Source: Gracilaria gracilis
Taxonomy: Eukaryota; Rhodophyta; Florideophyceae; Gracilariales; Gracilariaceae
Assembly (NCBI GenBank): GCA_030374805.1
Contig: JARGSG010000004.1
Location: 1,240,001 to 1,304,000, forward strand
Direction: 5' to 3'
Length of the DNA: 64,000 bases
Position 1 is the first letter of the stretch; every line of letters begins with the position of its first letter. A program made the position numbers and the translations under genes. The notes beneath the pieces are model-generated. The model saw only the letters and a list, made by a program, of their open reading frames with translations, was not told where the DNA came from and searched no databases. Positions 57,500 to 64,000 of this stretch are shown here, in pieces.

Positions 57500-60458
57500 A
57501 TGAAGACGCTACTACACGTCATCACAAGGAACCATGTAATATTCTAATCGATTGCGGTTGTGAAGATATATGCATATCTAAAGAATATGCAGATATATTG
57601 AATCTTCAAAGAAGAAGGACCGATGTCAAAGCTGAGCTTTGGAATGGAACATTAGTTCCTATGAAACAATGTTTAGACACTTTATCCATTAAGATCGGGG
57701 ACGCCAAGTTTGACATCCACCCTTATATAGTGGATTCAATAGGTTATGATGTCATTCTTGGTCAAACCTGGTTAGAATTCTATAATCCACACATACACTG
57801 GAGAAAACACTCCATGACCTTACTCCTTAATGGAAAAATGTTTATTCTGGACGCAGAAACTGTCAAACGAAAGTACTTCCAAGAGAAACTTGTTCTAAGT
57901 AAACACAAGTTTATGAATCTCGTGAACAAACAACAAAGTGAAATATACTACGTAGTAATTAAACCAAAGAAAACCATTAAAGTAAATAAGATAAGTATCA
58001 AAGAAGATATTCCAGAAGATGAACATATAAAGAAGATACTTGAAGAATACCAAGATGTATTCCCGGAGGACCTCCCGAAAGGATTACCACCCAAGAGATT
58101 GGTGGAAATGGAGATTAAATTACAAGATGATTCACAACCCAAAATGGGACCTATGTATAAGCTTTCCCCAAAGGAACTGCAAGAAATGAAGAAACAAATA
58201 GAACATTTACTAAGCCTAGGATTCATAAGACCCATTACTAGCCCATGGGGAAGCCCAGTATTGTTCACACCCAAGAAAGATGGAGGACTTAGGATGTGCA
58301 TTGACTACAGAGCCTTGAATAAAAGAACAATAAAAAACAAAGTACCATAACCGCGTATAGACGAAGTCTGGGACCAGCTTCAAGGAGCAAAATACTTCAC
58401 CTCTCTTGATCTAAGAGCAGGATATAATCAGATACGTATTAAACCCGAGGATGTAGAGAAAACTGCATTCAGAACATGATATGGGTTGTTCGAATACCTA
58501 GTAACACCATTTGGATTAACTGGTGCTCCAGAATGTTTTCAAACTGTAATGAATACAATACTACGTCCATACTCAGATGATTTTGTGATGGTATATCTAG
58601 ACGATATTCTCATCTACATTAAAACCAAGAATGAACACCTCAAACATATACGAAGAGTACTAAGTGTACTACGGAAACGAAAACTATATGGAAAACTTTC
58701 CAAGTGCACAATCATGAAACAAGAACTAGAATATTTAGGACATATCATATCCAATGAGGGAATAAAACCAGACCCAGAAAAGGTCAATGCCATAATGCAA
58801 TGGGAAATCCCAACAAACGTAAAAGAAGTACAAAGCTTCTTAGGCATATGCAATTATTACCGCAAGTTTGTAAAGGACTTCTCAAAAATAGCAAGTCCAA
58901 TAGGTAATCTTGTGAAAGACAAAGTACCCTTCGAATGGGGCAAAGAACAAGATGATGCTTTCAATACTCTTAAAAGAGTCTTATCCACTTCTCCAATGTT
59001 AAGATGTGCTAATCCATTTCTAACATACGAAGTAAACACTGACGCTTCAGCTACTGGATTAAGTGCTGTTTTATCACAGACAGATAAGTCTGGAAGACGA
59101 CCTATAGCATATGCTTCAAGAAAACTCAATGAAGCAGAACAGAATTACGCTACAGGTGGAAGAAAATTATTAGCTATCATATCCGCTTGTCGAACGTGGC
59201 GTTCATATCTACATCGATCGAAATTTACAATATACACTGATCATCATCCTCTAAAGTACCTAGAGACACAAAAGACTCCGTCTAGAAGACAAGCCCGATG
59301 GGTTGAATATATGCAAGAATTTGACTATACCATATGTTATATAGAAGGAAATGAGAACAAAGTAGCAGATGCCTTATCACGAAAGGATAAAGAGGAACGG
59401 AAAACACCTATTCAGGTCATTAAACGACTTCTTAAAATCACTACAGTCAAAATTTCTGAAGAAACATTGAACAAGCTTTCGAAAGGATACTATGACGATC
59501 TTTACTTCTTTAGCCAATTCCAGAAACCGACAGAACCATATAAACGGGTTGGAAAAATACTATACTTCGAGAATAGACTATGTATACGAGAAAGAAATAT
59601 TAGAAAGACATTACTACATGATAACCATGTTTCATTACAAGGAGGACACAGGTCCTATCAAAAGACATTGCTCCTGTTAAGAAGACATTACTTCTGGAAT
59701 AAAAGTAAACAAGACCTTAAGAAATACGTTACCGAATGTGAAAGATGCCAAAAGGCGAAATCGAGTAATCAAAACTCACAAGGACCACTCTTACCATTTC
59801 CTCCGCCAACAAAGAAATGGGAAGTAATATCTATGGACTTCATATTCGACTTACCAAGAAGTAGTGAATATACCGGCGTTATGGCAGTCGTAGATAAGTT
59901 AGGCAAAAGGGTACACTTTATACCACTTCAATCAGATACCAAAGCCCCAATTATTGCTGATGTATTCTGCAGGAAATATTCAAACACCACGGATTACCAC
60001 GTGTTATCATATCAGATAGAGACTCAAGATTCACAAATAATTTCTGGAGTTTTCTTACGAAACTACTGAATATCCGATTGAACTTATCAACATCCTTCCA
60101 CCCACAAACAAATGGTCAAACTGAACGCATGTTTAGAACCATGCAAGAAATGATTCGTTGTTATGTATCCTACACACAACGCGATTTGGTAATGTATTTA
60201 CCTGGATTTGAATATGCATACAACAATACTATTAATGCTGCTACTACGTTTAGCCCATTTTACATGGAATATGGAAATCATCCACTCTCAATATCAGATA
60301 TATTGTATCAAGAGCATACTCCTATAAACGATGCATCTAATCCGTTCCTCAAAGAGATACATCACGCCAATAAACTGGCTCAAATGCAATTGAAGAGGCA
60401 AACACAAAAAATGCCAATTACGTCAATACCTCCCGGAAGAATACATACTTCAATCTAG
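57500..60458 (+). other. Protease, reverse transcriptase, RNase H and integrase of the chromovirus element (fossil part)
   Basis: Motifs in order are [13 protein letters not shown] (protease end), [32 protein letters not shown] and FLGICNYYRKFVKDFSKIA (reverse transcriptase), YTDHHPLKYLETQ (RNase H), HVSLQGGHRSYQKTL with CERCQKAK (H2C2 zinc site), and MDFIFDLPRS with SFHPQTNGQTERMFRT (integrase). These are typical of Ty3/gypsy. It is part of a broken element. Confidence 0.88.
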
Positions 60459-60628
60459 GAGACTATATATTACTATCGACTAAAAATCTTTCAATCCCGA
60501 AAGGACGTTCACGTAAGTTCACGTACAAATACATCAACCCTTTCAAAGGAATTGGAACCACCAAATCTGGTTCATCGTATAGGTTACTCTTACCAAAAGA
60601 ATACAAAGAGTTACATCACACATTTCAT

Positions 60629-60907
60629 GTGTCCTTACTTAAACCTTATTACGATGATTCATCTCATAGAAAGCAAATGGATATCCAACGACTAATCCAT
60701 CACACGAAGCCAAAGATATCCATTATAGGCCATCGTATACAAAACTCGAGGATCGAGTATTTACTTCGAAGAGAAGGGGAAGAAGTTGAAGATCTCTGGA
60801 TCAGCGAAACGGATCCACAAATCTCTTCAGAGCTTCTCGAAGAGTACAAAAGAAACACAAGAAGTAATATAAAAGATAAGAACTCACTTTCATTCCTGCT
60901 AAAGTAA
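60629..60907 (+). other. Chromodomain-like C-terminus of integrase (fossil part)
   Basis: The piece SIIGHRIQNSRIEYLLRREG, followed by EEVEDLWIS and LLEEYKRN, follows the chromodomain pattern (I-L-x-H-R ... E-Y-L-x-x-x-G ... W ... L-L-x-x-Y). This places the element in the chromovirus branch. Confidence 0.65.
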
Positions 60908-60931
60908 AACTGTTGTGATTAGAACGACAAG

Positions 60932-61796
60932 ATGAATCCATACATGCTACAAGAATACAGATTGCTCTATGTACAAGAAGAGTACTTATCTACTCACCTA
61001 GGTAAAATCTCCAATATTCTATTTACGCAGAACGTAGTTGTATGGAACATAATACACATATGCCTTGGGTTCTACCAAATAAAAGGCCCATTTGTTAAAG
61101 AGATACACTTCCAAATATTATGCAGACTACTAAGTGCATACAGTCCGCAACTTTATAATGAGTATGAATAGGAATTTATACTACAACTATACTTTGTAAT
61201 AATTGGTACCTACGGTCACCACCAAAGAGCTGGAAACTACCTTCCATGTATAAGAAATGCAGTAAAATACTTCTTTGAAAATAATAGAGTGGAGACATTC
61301 AAATTGAATGAAATAGACGCACATCCGAGGATCCCATACCCAACTATGTATCCATCTCCTGCTAGACCAGCTCCTCAGGAATAAGCATGAATAGAAGACG
61401 CGGAGCAAAGAACAACGAATTCTTCACTCGCCCATCATCAAACGAGTTCTCAACATGAGTTTGAATAGCAAGGATCTTGGTCAATTACAATTCGCTCAGA
61501 TGAAACTAGCCGACTGGCTGTTAGCCGTTACCTCCGACCGAAATAAACAAAATTTTATATTATGGAATATATTCCATATATCTTTGGTATACTATCAATT
61601 ACATGGACCATTGATTTCGGAAATTGATAAAAATACAATACTTGCATTATACAAAAGGCATGAATCAAAAGTATGTCTTTCAGTTACTGAGATTAGAAAG
61701 ATACAACTGCATGATTACATTATTGGGATCATTGGACATTATCCAGAAGAACGTAAGGCCTATATTCACATTACAGAACGAGTTTCGAAATACTAA
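60932..61796 (+). other. Two related accessory ORFs after pol in the chromovirus element
   Basis: After the chromodomain come two coding units of similar sequence, about 60.93-61.38 kb and 61.455-61.796 kb (113 aa). Shared lines include VVVWNIIHICLGFYQIKGP versus FILWNIFHISLVYYQLHGP, and FVIIGTYGHH versus IIGIIGHYPEE. The second opens with an ATG (MSLNSKDLGQLQFAQMKLAD). They carry no signal peptide, no clear membrane helix and no Cys pattern, so they do not look like envelope proteins. They appear to be a tandem duplication of a small helical accessory protein. No family is recognised. Confidence 0.6.
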
Positions 61797-62016
61797 CGAG
61801 AAGAAATAAGTTCACCAGTTACATTAGATATTCCCAAAGCTGGCGGACATTCATTTTCGCCGTACTCAAACTAAATAATGAAGTACGTAAAAACGGAAAA
61901 AAGAAATAAAAAGAAAAATGTCAAAGAAAGAAAACAAACAAAAAAAAGAACAAAGCAGAATAAAAGTAAAATATCATATACTTTGAGGACAAATTATTAA
62001 AGAAAAGAGGAGCATT

Positions 62017-62406
62017 TGTAGCATATGGCGATTTTGGAACGGGCTTGAAAGCATTGCTTTTGCCCCTTCCACCCGCATATGCTCAGCTGGTACACTCACT
62101 GAGTTATCAGTGCTGTATAGCTATATAAAATAACAAGAGAGCCTTTATTGATAGTGTTGTTTTTAGTAGTACTATCACCTATTTGTTACGCTATAGAAAC
62201 CGTCTCGGACTTCTGTTTTCAGAAGTCCGGGCAACTCTCCTCGCACCTGATCAGTCCCAAGATGCTTGACTTCATCAGCAGTCCCCTACCCAGTGCGAGC
62301 GCTGTCAGAGCAGAATCGTATCATAAAGTCTTTTATTTATAAATTCAAAAACTATATACATTACAACAGTAAGTTAAGTACACGCCTACTGCGCACGATG
62401 ATTACA
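62017..62406 (+). repeat. 3' LTR of the chromovirus element
   Basis: This is the direct repeat of 54,560-54,949 with about 45 differences, ending GATTACA before the CAAAG duplication. Confidence 0.9.
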
Positions 62407-62411
62407 CAAAG

Positions 62412-62940
62412 AGCATAGTCTCTGGAACATGGCCTCCGCGTAGCACAAAAAGGCAATTTTCCCGCTGTCGTCAGCTGTCACCGTGCTTACAACAGCATGA
62501 CAGTACACCCCGTGACCGTAATTAGCGTGGGTGGTTTATTAATGTGCTAACAGATATAGCGTGGGCAACCTTATATACGGTACATAGCGGCCAGGACGCT
62601 GGCTAAAGTATTGTGGGTAGAGACCGAACATTAGGCTGCAACTTCGGCAAATACAGTCTGTGATCAAACAACTTGTTCACAGTGCCATTTCAGTTCCATC
62701 ATCCACATTCTCTGCCTTGCCACTCTTCACCAAATGTCCGTGCCAACCACAGGGTCGCCCAGCTTGGCACCCTTCCAGCACGGAGCTCAAGCTTGTACAG
62801 CTTCAACGCCTCTCAATATCGTTCTTGATCAAGCCAACACAAGAGTAGAACCTACCAACTGCTTAAACATCACCACAACAGAACCACCAAAAACAAAACG
62901 AGCAGTACACAATGTCCTCACCTGTAATAATATGGGCCCC
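62412..62940. other. No gene seen
   Basis: Frames at 62660-62848 and 62734-62967 have no motifs. Part of this stretch may belong to the LTR of the right-edge element, whose start I cannot fix. Confidence 0.45.
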
Positions 62941-63401
62941 TTTTTGATGACACCCCACTGGCAGTGACCCCCGAGGCTGGTGTCATTGCTGGTATGTCTT
63001 CAAGGTTGCACACGTGGCCTTTGGCAAGCCCCCGACGATTATTTAATTTATAATTTATAATTTTTGTACTACAGGTAGTATAGTTAGTACACGTGATGCA
63101 CCACGTTCCAGTGCACCACTCTAGAGGTTGACGCACCTCGCGGTCGGTATTTAGTCTGCTCGAGCTGCGCCTTCCTCTTGGGATAAAGTCAGAGACCCTT
63201 TTGACATCTTCTTGCCTCTTTGGTTAGCAGTGTCGCGCCCTAAAGGTTTACAAGCCATCGCTACGTCGGTCGCCTTCTCCTGTAGTCACGACAGTTAGCG
63301 CCCGCCCATTGCACCTTTTTACCGGTGGTCTCGCCGTTGGCCCTCATTCTTTGGACCTTTCCACCCCGTAGTTGGTGCCCCGTGCCACTATACTACATTT
63401 C

Positions 63402-63414
63402 TGGTCTCCTGACC
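63402..63414 (+). other. Primer-binding site of the right-edge element
   Basis: TGGTCTCCTGACC follows the LTR end, and the next bases (TAGAA) also match element A's site. It starts with TGG as expected for a tRNA 3' end. Confidence 0.65.
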
Positions 63415-63522
63415 TAGAATTCCGCACGGACGTGACGAACGACCTTTAGAAAAGACGAACTGCCTGAATTCTACCATTGGATCTGGACTACCAACGGACT
63501 GGTAAAACAAGCAACCGCCATC

Positions 63523-64000
63523 ATGGATAACAATCAACCCATTCAAGAAGACCCTCGTACACCCGTGTCTCAAGCCAGTGGAACTCCTCCGCCGCCTGCT
63601 GATGTCGCTGGACCCTCCGGTGACAACGTTAGTGACCGTCGGAGTACCCGCTCACAGCTACAGGTTAATCTCTTCACAACGGTGGATAACCCCGAGAGGA
63701 TCAATCGTGATGCCTCTTTGGCCGGAAGACTCCGAGAATGGCTCGAAGAATACCGCTCGCAACTCAACACACCACAGGCAGCACCACAGGAAACCGTTGG
63801 TCCCGTAACTACCGATGGACTTGCCGATGTCCTATGGCCCAAGGTTCGAGAGATGCTCGACGCTCGACTCGAAACCATTGTGAATCTCCGAGTCTCTGTC
63901 GCTCTCGCAAAGCACGCCGACCAACTGGCTGAACGCGTCCTTCCAAAGGTTCTTGAGTCCGACTCTTTCGTCGACTCACTTGCCTTAGGTATCCGCCGTG
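63523..64000 (+). other. Start of gag of the right-edge element (open at edge)
   Basis: An ATG in good context (CATCATGG) opens a frame of at least 159 codons that has no stop before the window ends. The head is disordered (SQASGTPPPPADVAGPSG) and then becomes helical (LAGRLREWLEEYRSQL, LWPKVREMLDARLETI). This is the usual layout of the N-terminal part of Gag in this superfamily. Confidence 0.6.

Larger units (their letters stand above)
54560..62406 (+). mobile_element. Chromovirus-type Ty3/gypsy element, broken
   Basis: The element is 7,847 bp with 390-bp LTRs (54,560-54,949 and 62,017-62,406) and a perfect CAAAG duplication (54,555-54,559 and 62,407-62,411). The LTRs differ at about 45 positions (about 88 percent identity), so it is much older than Copia 2. 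Parts in order are an N-terminal coding piece with a CSYC motif (about 55.19-55.5 kb), gag (56.4-57.2 kb), protease (57.5-57.9 kb), reverse transcriptase and RNase H (58.0-59.4 kb), integrase (59.5-60.5 kb), a chromodomain-like end (60.6-60.9 kb) and two extra ORFs (60.93-61.8 kb). A solo LTR of family S is inserted at 55,575-56,082. A purine tract (AAAGAAAAGAGGAG) precedes the 3' LTR. There are about ten breaks. Confidence 0.92.
62944..64000 (+). mobile_element. LTR retroelement entering the right edge
   Basis: An LTR ends CTACA at 63,397. After a short spacer, TGGTCTCCTGACC (63,402-63,414) is the same primer site as in element A. Gag opens at 63,523 and is still open at the window edge. The LTR start is uncertain (about 62.63 to 62.98 kb). 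The element belongs to the same superfamily as element A. What is visible looks unbroken. Confidence 0.65.

Noticed and set aside
60932-61796. Envelope gene in the chromovirus
   Set aside because: No signal peptide, membrane helix or Cys pattern is present in either unit.
1-64000. CRISPR arrays, rRNA genes, bacterial operons
   Set aside because: There are no evenly spaced short repeats and no rRNA-like sequence. The introns and LTR elements indicate a eukaryotic nuclear genome.

Overview
This window comes from the nuclear genome of a eukaryote. It has spliceosomal introns with GT...AG borders, TATA-like promoters, a eukaryotic-type nitrate reductase fusion protein, secreted proteins with N-terminal signal peptides, and many LTR retroelements. 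Genes are short and intron-poor, and the introns I can place are 55 to 98 nt long. An alga is the most natural host. A red alga would fit the compact genes and retroelement load, but I cannot prove it from sequence alone.

Layout. From 1 to 13.5 kb there are decayed sequences and no convincing intact gene: a solo LTR (382-882), a fossil coding block with a possible PIN-nuclease/Cys-rich signature (3.5-6.1 kb), a gag fragment on the minus strand (7.1-8.7 kb), a nested palindrome (9.9 kb), a broken DDE transposase of the Harbinger-like type (10.8-11.8 kb) and a MULE-type fossil with a SWIM-like motif (12.6-13.5 kb). From 13.5 to 26.7 kb is a GC-rich nest of minus-strand LTR elements. The main one is a Ty3/gypsy element (LTR 23,466-24,235, gag to integrase down to about 17.3 kb, then a repeat-rich tail). 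Unrecognised ORFs on the opposite strand lie at 13.55-15.33 kb. It sits in an older gag-protease fragment that also holds a solo LTR of the same superfamily. From 27.5 to 33.15 kb is a Copia element with 334-bp LTRs and a 0.7-kb TIR element inserted in it.

From 33.7 to 47.2 kb is the host gene island: a secreted Ser-rich protein (minus), two paralogous three-helix membrane proteins (plus), a nitrate-reductase-like protein (minus), a three-exon secreted Cys-rich protein (minus) and a secreted Cys-repeat (GCC2/GCC3-like) protein (minus). The membrane and secreted products suggest a cell-surface theme, but no shared pathway can be shown.

From 48.4 to 53.3 kb is a nearly whole Copia element with 242-bp LTRs, a primer site matching the anticodon arm of initiator tRNA-Met, and a gag ORF that starts inside the LTR. 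From 54.56 to 62.4 kb is an older chromodomain-type Ty3/gypsy element with 390-bp LTRs. It carries two related extra ORFs after pol and a solo LTR in its 5' part. At the right edge a further LTR and an open gag ORF run off the window.

The most notable host observation is the nitrate-reductase-like protein. The cysteine that binds molybdenum in this family is a serine, a conserved pterin-site histidine is an arginine, and no cytochrome b5 domain is present, while the flavin/NADH half looks intact.
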